Shown: positions 1-11,800 of the stretch, piece after piece
How positions within the stretch are numbered: position 1 is the first letter of the stretch
Layout of the letters: every line of letters starts with the position of its first letter
Origin: Botryllus schlosseri
Taxonomy: Eukaryota > Chordata > Ascidiacea > Stolidobranchia > Styelidae
Length of the DNA stretch: 25,802 nt
Reading direction: 5' to 3'
Assembly: GCA_000444245.1 (NCBI GenBank)
Contig: ATSW01004855.1
Coordinates: forward strand, 1 to 25,802
The notes under the pieces: model-generated
Told to the model about the DNA's origin: nothing
The model's database searches: none
The model's input: only the letters and a program-made list of their open reading frames with translations
Position numbers and translations under genes: made by a program

Positions 1-48
1 CAGAGAAATTTCAAATCCGCTCATCTCTGCCACGTTTACATTCTATAG

Positions 49-1271
49 CAGAGGTCTCAAACTCAAATGTGCTCGCGGGCCAGTTTTCCAGTTTTGACGA
101 CACCGCGGGCCGCAGCATTTATAGCGGTATTCTATGTCTTTCCAAGTAGGCCTTATTTGGCGGGAATTGTCCTTATTGAAAGTGAGCCGATCCAGCAGAC
201 TGAAAGTAAACACACATCGTCAAAATGTGATTTACTCTGGTATCAATTTAGACCTGGCACGAAAAGAATCATCACATTTATAACTCTTTGAATAGAATTG
301 TTGTTGTACTTGATATATATATTAATTATAAGATATAGACACCATATGGGCGGACAAATGTATGATGCCATCATAAAAGCTATCGGGTTATAATTTTGCA
401 GCTACTATGAATATTGTGAATTTAACAGATTGATAATAGAGACTGATCTGATATCAAAACATTTTTAAGTTAGGCATTGTAATTCACCACGCATCGAGAC
501 ATTGTAATTGCAATCCAAGATCCAGGTATACCTCTGATAAGTAGGCTATTAATCTCATGGCCAAATATCTTCACAAATATAGGAGCAGAAAAAAATAGAA
601 ATATAATATAAATATATTAATGAATGTGTCCTAGTGATTGAAATGTCGGAACGTCGAACGGCCCATTGTTGTTACATCGGTGGAGCGTACCACTACGGTA
701 CCTACTCGGTACCTTTGAGTGGCCTTAATAACATGGTTTAGTGACCAAAGATGTAACTATCAGATTGCCAATGGTTGCCATAACTACTTGCATAGTTAGC
801 GAAATACCAAACTGTGACCTTCTGATCTATTACTATTGCCCTGATACGCGATTAGTTTGTTGCGTCCATGGCTTTAACAAATTCACAGCATTCCGAGTCA
901 CTCCGAGTCCACTCGAATCATTTTCATTTTGCCATCGAGTTAGCCCGAGTCTGAGTAATTCTAAGAAAGGTCGCGTCCAAGTCCAACTCACAAATGTCAG
1001 TCACGAATCGTCTAAGGGTCAGGTTTTGTCATCATGAATTTGAAATGCGGCGAAATAGTGAATCTTCCACTGCATGGTAGCGTTTGCAATTGATGCGATA
1101 GTGAAGTTTGATGAATAGTTTCAGGCTTTCGGGGAAATTTAAGAGGGAATTTTTACTTTATAATCAGAAAAGATGTATGCGACTCTTACATATTGCCAAA
1201 TTAGTAAAAATCTAAAATGTCGTCGCGGGCCGCACAAAATGCTCTGGCGGGCCGCGTGTTTGAGACCTCTG
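49..1271. mobile_element. Non-autonomous hAT-type DNA transposon, 1223 bp
   Basis: The 14-bp terminal inverted repeat CAGAGGTCTCAAAC (49-62) and its complement (1258-1271) are perfect, with subterminal GCGGGCC motifs at both ends. The 8-bp target duplication TTCTATAG is intact on both sides (41-48 and 1272-1279), the hAT hallmark. No transposase-like frame is seen inside. A GAGTC-rich stretch at 890-1010 may be an older insertion related to the element at 12098. Confidence 0.9.
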
Positions 1272-1277
1272 TTCTAT

Positions 1278-1375
1278 AGGTTCACGTTCGCGCGTTCTGC
1301 GTGCGAACCTAGAAATTTAGAGGTTCACGTTCACAAACGAACCTTGGTAGGCTCTGCAGTCTCCACTGTGAACCT
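1278..1375. repeat. Small AGGTTCAC inverted-repeat unit
   Basis: It begins AGGTTCAC and ends GTGAACCT, and holds further inverted copies of the same motif (for example AGGTTCACGTTCACAAACGA at 1320-1339). It abuts the right end of the hAT element and overlaps the last two bases of its target duplication. Possibly a tiny MITE or hAT remnant. Confidence 0.4.
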
Positions 1376-2254
1376 TTCTTATATATTACAATTTTGACTT
1401 CAGTATAACATCTTTGGTTGAAATTTATTGCATTTCAACTGCGGGCCACTACATGCATGGTGCTGGCAACATAAAAAATCAACACTAAACGAGCATGCAT
1501 CTTGACAATCCAAAAATTTTTACTTGCTTTGTCACAAAAGTTTGTTCGAATATTGAGTGACTCTCTGCTCTGACCTTGACCCGCAATCACACAACATCAA
1601 GAGCGAAATACACTACATGTAGGCCAACGAATGATGCTTATTCAACCAATCAATGATATTGATATAAGCTAAAGAATTCATCGATGTCTGTTAAATATCA
1701 ACGTAGCAATTCTCAGACATGGAATATATTGTAATCTCTGGTCTGGACCGATAAGGCGAAAGCTTATATTCCCTTGCAAGTCGTCGTCGAAATTGTTGGC
1801 AAAGCGACCGAAGATACTGATTTTATGTAGGGTTACGATACGTTTTTTTAAAAAACTTTTCTGAAAGTGTCCTCGGAGGACGCCCAAATGTCCTCTTTTT
1901 TGACTATTTTGGTCAAGAATAGGGCAAAATTCGACTGAGATACAGTAAATCAGCACTAAACTAACGCTCCGGCGGCTATTTCGGGAGCTCGACCATTTTT
2001 TAGTGAACCAACGTGAAATGTTAATGAAAAGCTGTATTTCTGGATCTGAGCCATAAAGATTGCAACAACCAGATATGCAGCTGCACGTGCATTTCTCCCT
2101 GTGGAGTATGTAAAGGACTTACATGCAAAATTGCAGTCACGATGATGTTGAGTCTGAAGAAGGCATAGGCAATGCTGGGGTTTCCCACAAGTGTTGAACT
2201 TCAATATTTTACCACATGTTACTATATACCTTAACAAACATATTGGTGAAGAAA
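1376..2254. other. Intergenic stretch, no gene recognised
   Basis: Two open frames on the minus strand (1678-1956 and 1956-2237, 92 and 93 codons) have no recognisable motif and are unremarkable for this base composition. A GTCCTC-rich patch at 1868-1900 contains the palindrome GTCCTCGGAGGAC. Confidence 0.5.
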
Positions 2255-2260
2255 TTTATT
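2255..2260 (-). promoter_or_regulatory. Candidate polyadenylation signal of SPAG17
   Basis: AATAAA on the minus strand, about 410 nt after the stop. A weaker ATTAAA at 2658-2663 lies only 8 nt after the stop. The true 3' end cannot be fixed from sequence. Confidence 0.35.
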
Positions 2261-2670
2261 GTTAACAATATAGTTCACAGATTTTCATAAGTTTCCCTTA
2301 CTATATGGGGCCCATGACCAACGTTTTTTTGGGGAAGCAGTTGACAAGTTCTGCTTCAACCCTGCTCGGCAGATTCGTTTTTACACAAAGGCACTTTGCA
2401 TACATGTTATAGGCGGCACTGTGCCTAACCTGACTAACAGTCATGTCAACTATCGAGAAAAACCATCCACGGCCATCCTTAAATACGCGTACCACACATA
2501 TATAATACTGTGATGTCTTCTTCGAGAAAACAACGATATTTAGATATCATCTATTCACAAAATATATAAAAACACAAAAACATGCTCGCCGCACGGTTCT
2601 TGAACTGAATCTGGAAAATATTGGGATTCACAAGGTAATTTCAATAACACTATCGTATTTAATACCCTAT

Positions 2671-2807
2671 CTATGAGGCGATTTTCATCGGTCTTGTTAT
2701 GCGGTCTCTTGAAGGAGGCCTGGTCGAGAGTAGTTTGACACCGGGCGCTTTCCCTCCAGGCGGCATCATCTCGGTGCGGTTATCGTAGTCATGGCTAGTC
2801 AGGACCA
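2671..2807 (-). CDS. SPAG17: SPAG17 last exon with stop
   Basis: After an AC acceptor at 2809-2808 the exon encodes LVLTSHDYDNRTEMMPPGGK and a basic, proline-rich tail ending MKIAS-stop (TAG 2673-2671). VLTSxxYDNR is recalled from vertebrate SPAG17 and follows directly the strand of the previous exon. With a GT-AG reading the tail would be lost. Confidence 0.88.
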
Positions 2808-5800
2808 GTGATTATATTTGGTTAAGGACAACATGACAGCATCTGGTGTTTCTTACACAGCAGTAAACAATTGCCTATCAATCAAATTGAACCGCTGATT
2901 GTGATAAATATTGTGATATTAAATTAGATTTTTAAGATGAGAAATTAATCCAAATCGATTCTGTAAGTCGCGTTTTGGAGATGGCTTTTCAATCACAATA
3001 ATCGGCTTATTTGTGGAACGAAATTGATGGATTTCAGGTCATTGTTTCAAAAGGATATGTGCTGATATCGGTAGACACAGGGTTTCCGTTTCTGTAACGA
3101 TTTCGAGCTGGTGGTTGATTGTTCCCACTCCAGAGTCGCCTTCCACTCCGACAGCTATCGCGTAGCATTCGATATGAAGGAGTGTGTCCATACCCGCAGC
3201 AACCTGATGAGAGAAATTCATTGATAATATCACGGCACTGGATCTGTGTGTGGGTCAGTATAAACCCAAATATTTTAGCCTGACACTCATCATGGTTATT
3301 CGTCAGCAACTAGCAGAGAATTGAATTGAAAAGAATTTTACTGGCGACCCAATGAAATTGTTGGGTTGTCTAGAAGAACGCTGTACTTAAAATTGAGCTC
3401 AATTCCAACCAGTAGAAGAAAAGTTATTGCAGTAGAAAATTTGGGATTAACAGTTGCTAATTCTATAATAAATAAAAAAGAGATTAGGATGTATTTTATT
3501 TTTATTAATCCAAAACTTTCTTCTTATAGCATCGCTTCTACAGGTTAGAATTCAGCCAGATTTGGTGCGCAGCATTTTTTTAGGCAATGAAACAATTTTA
3601 TCATGTAGCCAGTAAAATTTGAAAAGACGTCATTTTTGAACAGGCCTATTGAGACAGATATGTGAAACATTTCGGAACTAAGGTCTGTTGAAAAAGGCGA
3701 TGTTACCGGTCCGGGGGCATAGTGTACTCGCAGTCCTGTCCCAGGTGGTGGTTGTTTGATCTTAAACCGGCATGTGTCTATTCCGGTGTTCTTCAGACGG
3801 GCGACATAGCTGTAAGTGTCGCCTTCCTTGAGAACGCCAAATACGATCTGAAGATAAAGAACATCATGGCGGTCACTGGGTTAACTCAATTACTATGGGG
3901 GGCAGAGCCAAGGGACAAACGGGACACCCAAATCTCATTCTAACCAGGCCCATGCTTCCTAAAGTCCACAATTGCTTCGAATAAGAAGAAAAGATTTTAA
4001 CACAACTGGCCAGAATTCTCTAATATTGCTGTTGTAGGCCCTGACAACACCAAGAAAGTTGAATAATGTATTTCTATTGAAATAAACCTAAATATTTTCA
4101 GCTGACATTCATGAGGCGTAATCGTCTGCAAGTAGTAGAGAATTTAGAAGAACATTGTACATCAGCAATCGTATCATGTCACGGGAAAGGAGATTTGAGT
4201 AATCCCGACGAACAGATGTTCTTTCCAATTCTCTACTAGTAGTTGACGATTAGCCCTGTTGAGTGCCAGCCAAAAATATTCGGGATTGCATCAATATGAA
4301 TACATTATTCGATTGTGTACTGAAGCCTGATCAAGAAAGTGTATCGACAGGATTCAAAATTTTACCTCGGGAGGTAGAAGCTCAAACCCACGCTTGGCGA
4401 TTCCCTTGTTGACTGCATTAGCCACCGATGAGGTTTTCACTTTCCTGCGAACTGGCTCTTCCACTTCGGCAAACTGTAGAGCAAAGAGTCACATAGTCAT
4501 TAGTAAGCATGGCCAAAATCTAGTAGCTCAGTGATTTGATTCCAAAATGGGTACTAGACTCCCAGACGACGATGACGTCGTAACAGTACGCTTGATTTTG
4601 AAGGTTCAAATTTGCAACTTTTAGCAACAATAAAGAAAGTAATCTCAGTCATACACCCCGTTAACAATAATTTGATATTTTTTCGAAAGGGTCAGACTGC
4701 GTGTTTATGGTGAGAAACGCTGCAATGTTGTGATAGTATCGATCGAATTAGTTGAGCCAAAGTGGTCACTCATGGCTTGTTTGAAAGAAGAGACCTCTGT
4801 TGCAGTGAATAGCACGTACTTATTCACACTAGGTTTACGTTGCGGTCTCAATATGGAAATAACACAAACTACTCTACTTTTACTAGGTTATTTCGTTTTT
4901 TGATTAAATACTCTGCTTAAATTGCCCTGCTCTCGTCTAGCGTCGTGGCGTAGTTGCTTAGGCATTGTAATTCGGATTCCAATGGTATATTACTTGTCGG
5001 TTACGCATCCCATACAGTTTTGAAAAGTGAAGCAAACTTTTTCAGAAAAACCAGCCGGTGCTAGCCGGTTAAGTATGCTTTATGAGAATGTCGCGATTGA
5101 TTCACCAATGTACGTTACTTTGTGAAATATCTTACATTATGCTGTGTCGGTTTAGGTTTCAAGGCTTCCACGGACGGAAAAATAGTGTCGGCATTAAAAT
5201 TCTCATGGATGATATACTTAGGTCTGGGCGAAAGCGAGTACCCGAGTGATTTGATTAAAGTCGAGTCACAACAATATGAAAAATATTGAATAACATGTAC
5301 TTTTTATGCGGCCACAAAGAATATTGCCAATTCTATATCGCGTTCCAGGTTATTTGGTATTTCATCACCATACCTATTTCATTGCACTTCGTGACAATAT
5401 GGTATATTGATCCCGACTTCACAGATAAGTTAATTCCACTAACGTGCATACCTATGTAGCACATGTTTCATAAGTTGCGATATGATAATTCGAAGATTAC
5501 AGCCTGCTACAGAGGAAAATAGCATTGAAATTATGATTCTTGTTGATGTATTGACCGTTATTGGCAAGGAGCGTATAAGTTTAGTTCAAAAACTATTTTC
5601 TCAGTGGTCGACTGGAATCATTATGTAAATATTAGTCGATTAGGATTCGAGTACTCGAGTCATCGAGTCCAGTTCTAGTCACTGGAAGCTTCAAATTATA
5701 AAAAATCACTGAATCAGGTTTGATCTGTAAGCGCTTGAAGGGGCTCGCATTAGATCAAAACAAGGTGAAATTACCATCTCTGTTACATTCACATATTGCT

Positions 5801-8800
5801 TTCAGTAATAAAGTATGTTATTTCAAGGATTATGATGCTTACTTGCATATGCATCAGTGTGTCTGGACCATATCTAACGATATTTACCAAGACTTAAATA
5901 AAAAAGTACCTGCTTGTTCGGTATGGCCGCTGGTTTATCACTCAATATCGAAGCGGGCAATCGGACTTTTTCCCTGCGTGGCTCGCCGTTGACGTCATAC
6001 AGTAAACTGCGCGTGAGAACCAAGTCTGCGGGACCGCTGGTGTCTAAGGTGACCATCGTGCCAGAACTGGGTACATCTTCAATAGTGCCTGCTGAAAGGA
6101 CAAAGTGAAATTATACAATTGAACAATCGATATTCATAATGTAATGAGCGCGAATATGTTTGGCTGACACTTGTCAGTGGTAATCGTCAGCAACTAGTAG
6201 AGATTTCCACAGAGCTTTGTATATCAACAATCGTATCATCTTATATAACCTCATTAGCATAAAAAATTAAAATGATAGAGGCGAACAGATGGCTGAGGTT
6301 GAATGCATTATTTTTGGATTATACACAAACTCTTTTCGTTGGCCAGCGACGTCATATTTGGTGATACGACTGTGACTGTTGATACACAGATTTCTTTCAA
6401 ATTCTCTATTAGTTGCTGACGATTACCCCTGACGAGTGTAAGTCGAAAATATTCAGGTATATACTGTCAACATGAATATACTATTCCATTTTATATTGAA
6501 GTTCTGTACGTCCAAGATGCTCTTCACGCTGGAATTACTAACGTTGCGTCTATGACTTTCGCGTTTAAGACCCCTGATCTCTACCGTACTCAATAAACGA
6601 TGAATCAGACCTTCTCTACGTTGTGCAGAAGTTGGATTTTCCGGAATGGGAGTGGGCGGCATTTGACCCAGCCCTTGATCTGGTAGACTTTGTCTTGTCG
6701 CATTGCTGCCCTCTGTGGATGCGTGGCTAGGTGTTGGATTGCCTGGAAAACAACGGAAATTTTAAGAACTGTCCCATTTTTACATTACAAGTTGGGCTGA
6801 ACACAATGATTTGAATAGGTTCCTTGTGGTACAGAATTTGAATATTGCAACGAACAACACATTCATATTCGCAATTTATTCACTATAAGCTTTTCAACTG
6901 ACCCTCGTCAGTAGTGGCCGTCAATATAATACGTAGATTGCAATTCGAAATATAAAGATGAAATAGGTAGTGTGACGTAAGAATGGTATAACAACAACAA
7001 CGAGAGAATTCACAAAACGAGAGTTTTAAGCAAAAATGCAATAAGTGCAATAAAAATTGGCTATAACGCAACACTAATGAAATACACGGAGGGAATACAG
7101 TCGGTCCTTTTGCCGACAAAGAATCGGTTGCTCGAGTTTTATTATAGTTGATTCGAGAACCTTTAAATGGAACAGAATACGTCCACGAGCAAGAATTGAA
7201 AATCTGTTATCGTTATACGATATTGCACACTCTGGATGCGTGAGAAGGCGCCGACCTATTGCAGAGTTGCATGCCATGGTCTGGTCATAGTCGCGCAAGA
7301 AAGGGTTACTGGTCTGCGATTGACTGTCTGAGTTAGCATTGACGTCAGGTTTCCTAATCTGCTTGGGCCCATGTTGGTTGATTCTTTGCTGCAAACGAAG
7401 TGAAGTACGACCCACATACCGACTGTACTCAAATCTGAATCGAGCATTACTTCTAATGATTCAAATCGAGTAGTGGGAGAGGAATTTTGGAATACTGAAA
7501 GTAGACGCTCCTTGACACTGATACTTAATTTATCAAGTTTCAAAACTTTTTTTTCCGCTGTCGGTGTTGTCTCTATTGGCCATATTGCAGCATAGGAAAC
7601 ATGTAGTACGAAGCTACGTAGTTTATTGCAAATGATATTTTTGTCAAGCCGTGATCAACCCACAGTATTGTCGCAAATTGTAATGGAAAAGGTATGGTGC
7701 ACAGAATACCAAAACAATTTTAATGTGTTACAGAACTAGAATTATATTCTTTCTAGTTGCATAATAATAGATAGTTATTTGAACTTTCCAACCCGTTCAT
7801 ACTGTTCTGACGTCATGAGTGATAAGGATAATCGGATACTTCCCTCAAAGTACATGATATTCGGTACAGCCCCAATTACGAGCAAATATAGACTCACTTG
7901 GTCGGATAGTCTTGGACTGAGCAGCAGCCAACGGCGTCGGGTTATCTGGACGTACTTTTGTCGGAGTTAATTTACCGGTCGCGTGTGCAGGCGTTGGGTT
8001 CGTGGGTCGTGTTTTCGACACTGTAAGATAATACGATATTTAAAGAGCACCATACTGTTTACAGTGTGGTAAGTGGAGAAATGTATCGTCTAAAGACTAC
8101 GCCCAGTGGTGTAACAGGAACGGGTTAGTACTAGGGATGGGCACAATGATTTAAGTATTCGAATCTGACTCGGATGTTAATTTTAATGACTTAAGTCGTG
8201 TGTAGTGAGAGAGGATTTTTTTGAGTACAGAAATTATATTGACGATGACAATTATAGTTTGGATGCTCTTTTCCAACAAATCAATCCACATTTTTGAAGC
8301 GCCAAGTCAAGACAAGTCATTTTTGCAAAGTGACTCGACTCAAGTCGAGTCATCTGAAAAAGTTGACCCTAGTCATCCCAACACTGTTAGTTACCGACAC
8401 TTACCCCTGATCAGTGTCAGCCTAAGAGATTTGGGTTTATTTCAATATCAATAGTCTACATCATTATACTGTAATAATATATTAATTAACAATGCGCACT
8501 CACCGTTATCCGAAGGCCTTGATTGTTCCGGCGAGCTTCCAGCAGCTTGAGACGTTTCTCTCTCTTTCTCATTATATTTCACCATCCTTGCCTCGGTACC
8601 GTCACGACGCGGGTCTGGAACCATTTGCCGGGACAAAGCTTCCAGGTCCGGCGCTTGCGTCATGAGCCAAGCTCGACCTTCCGCGCTCGCAAAGTACGGC
8701 GGGACATCGCGACGCTTCAACGATACGCGGCCACTCTTTTCTTCTTCGAGGGAGCGGCTGAAATCATTTTCCATTTTCACAAGGGTAAAATATGAAAAGC

Positions 8801-11800
8801 TGACAAGAAGTGATTTTCCATCGTGGGTGATTCAGAGTAGTCTGCACGTTTATGAGGCAGGACTGTCATATTGGACTATATTAATGTACAAACAAATATT
8901 GTGTGTGCGCAGAATTTGGCATTTGATTTCAAAATTGTAAATGTTTGTTGGACACTAGCGTCATGATTGGTGTGGTCTCGACTGAAAGGAAAATTGAAGA
9001 CACACGGAAATTAATCTGGTCGGTGTTACTGTTATTGGAATCTGGTATGTATATACAGTTTAAAGTGGAAGAAATATTAGGGTTGGGAAAACTGGAGTAC
9101 CGGAACACGATTGATTTGATTCGGAACAAAGTGGTATTAGTTTTCGATTCAAGTTGAGTCGACTATCAATCACTATGACGTCATAAAAGTACTCATGATG
9201 GAAAGGGTTCAAATATTTTATTGAGTCACGAAGAAAATATTGCCGGTTCAACACCTCATTAAGGTAAGGTAGGCTACCCCTCGAAGACGAAAACCTGAAA
9301 AAATCATCTTTTTGTTCATATTTGTTCTATTAGAATTCATGAATCATTCATCTAGATCTTCTAATAATTGGATAAGTGTGAGAAATTTGACATAATTTCG
9401 AACCGGTAGTTATTGGTCTTTACAATTTTGGATTTAAAATAATAGTTATTCAATTATTCATTATCAATTATAGAACTACCCACCATAAATACTGTTATTT
9501 CAAAGCCAAAATTTTGAACACCAATAACTTCGATTTTAACAGTTGAAGTGAGTCAAATTTACTATGCATCATTTTTGTAGACAACACATGAATTTCACAA
9601 GGTAATCTGTTATATATTTTTTTGAACTTTGAATTATGGTAATTCTAATAGCTGCGCTTCTACAGGTTGAAATTGCGTGAAGTTTGGTGTTCAGAGTTTT
9701 TTTTTAGCCAACCTTACACTTTATCGAACAGCCGGTAAAATTTGAAAAAAAAATCATTTTTGAACAACACTGATCTACAATGAATTTTGAAATCAGAATG
9801 AGTCCACAAAATTGCACTCATTACTAACTGTAATCGGTCCCAATCGTCTTTCGTCAGCTTGTTCCTGGGCGGTTCCGGTTTGGGAATAGGCGGCGGGGTG
9901 ACGGCCTGCTCGTAGATCTGCCTGATGATGTTCGGGGTTTGGTGCTCCTGCACTGCAGCCGCCTTCGTCACCTTTTGAAATTGACCACCGCTACCAGTGA
10001 GGCCCTGCTGCGCCGGCGTAACTGGCGACTTTGGAGACGGCTGGATGAATAAAAAAGTGATAGATGTTAAAGTGTGATGATGATCTTTTAATTAATGCGT
10101 AATATTCACGCTAGAGGGCTGTGATGACTCGAGTCATGGCTGAACTCGACTCGAGTCTGACTCGAACCACATTACCTTGATGACTGGAGTCAGTTTTTAA
10201 AATATGAGAAACGACTCAATTTGAGCCAATTTTTGTATTGACTCAAACTCATACTCGAGTCATTGTGCATGACTCAAGATTCGGACGACCAAGACAGGCA
10301 ATCAAATGAATTGGAAACACAAGGACTACAGATAAAATATTTTATGGATATTTGACAAATCAGGGTGCCAGTGCTCTTGTTCCCAAAAAATTGGCTTATA
10401 CCCTTACAATAACTTAACAACCACTTGTCTATGTCATTTTACCGGCAAAGGTATTTGAGAGAGTAGAAAATAGGTATCAGCACATGCAAGTACCATGTAC
10501 GTTTTAACTGAATAATATAATCATATTGGAATAAATCCGATTATTTTCGGCTGACACTCATCAGTGGTAAAAAATCTTTTGAATGCTAGTTGCTGACGAT
10601 GACCCCTGACGAGTATCAGCCGTAAATACTCGGCTTTACTTCAATATGAACAGGTTATTCAATGGTATATTGCAGCTCTGTACCATAAGTTTCAATTGTC
10701 GGAATATATGCTAGACATTATTATTTTACCTGACTCTCATCAAACTCCAGCACAAGAGACAAGATGTCGTTTGCTCGAACTTTTTCGTCGTACGATCGTG
10801 GATCACGGACGCTGTCCGCCTCCCTCTGTTTCTGACGTTCTCGGATTTGCTTTCCCACTTCTAGGAGATTCTTCTTCAGTTTCTTACGGACATCTTTCAG
10901 AAACAAAATAGGAAACGACAATTGGTCACTCTTTTCTCCGCTAAAAGGTACCATCAAAAGAGTTACGTTGGGGTAGTGATCATATTTTTCAATGGCCTCA
11001 CCATGAGATACTACTGGGTCTGTGTTATAGCATTCAGTAAATCAATATCTTGCCTTTGCCTACAAATATGGTAACAAAAATGCAAAAGCGTATTAAAAGA
11101 GGCGTGCACAGTTTGTACACTCAACAAGAAATATCCTTCAGAATCACCGAAATATGGAGACAATGAAGAGAGACGTTTCAGCGTCATGTTTTTTCAAGAT
11201 ACGCATTGAGTTATATTGAACATACATTCTGATCAGTTGTGCTTGCTCTGTTAAGATCCGTCCATGACGGAACACAATAAACAATCGTATGGAATCTATG
11301 GTTGGTATTTTCATTTAATGAAGTAACATATGTAGGCCTAATATTGATCACAAATGTCCATAAGATATAGCAGACGGAGCTCTATAAGACCAGGTTTTTA
11401 ATATCTTGTACGGGACATTCAATCTGTGTATCAACACTATGGTAATATAAAACAAAAATATTTACCAGACAAGAAGTAACATTTTACAGTTGCGATTTTA
11501 CAATCCGACTTACCACTCATCACGGGTTGGTGTTGTACCAGTTGCCGGAGTTCCAGTACAGCCGGGCACGGTGGCACAGGAAGCGGTTGTGGCATGCTGC
11601 TCGTATTCCCGACGATCAGTCCCTTCCCGGTATTTGTACCAAAGGGCGGTCCGGTTGTCTTTTCAACCCTTACAAATTCAGAAAAATTACCTCAGATGAA
11701 AGCAGAAAACAATCAAAAATGACAGTTTTTTCTTGTCCAAAACACGTCAAGTAGTTTAATTTGCATAACTGATACCAAAGTAATTGACTAGCTATGAAGT

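Noticed and set aside
1678-2237. Two consecutive minus-strand frames of about 92 codons downstream of SPAG17
   Set aside because: No family likeness and no splice link to SPAG17; probably non-coding repeat-derived DNA.
3034-3309. Continuous 91-codon minus-strand frame through the exon at 3059-3203
   Set aside because: It is in another frame than the conserved SPAG17 reading and runs into a MITE half; a shadow.
6481-6520. GAC|GTACAG as the donor of the exon starting at 6742
   Set aside because: It would end in phase 0, while the next exon needs a phase 1 partner at either of its tandem acceptors.
6896-6935. Tenth MITE copy (CAACTGACCCTCGTCAGTAG)
   Set aside because: Only a short, weak likeness to the arm, without the CTAGTTGCTGACG core.
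7256-7543. 95-codon minus-strand frame beginning KLDKLSISVKERL
   Set aside because: Overlaps a degraded GAGTC-type hAT fragment and is out of frame with the more protein-like reading at 7256-7388.
8523-8940. Plus-strand frames opposite the exon at 8504-8757
   Set aside because: Antisense shadows of the GC-rich SPAG17 exon.
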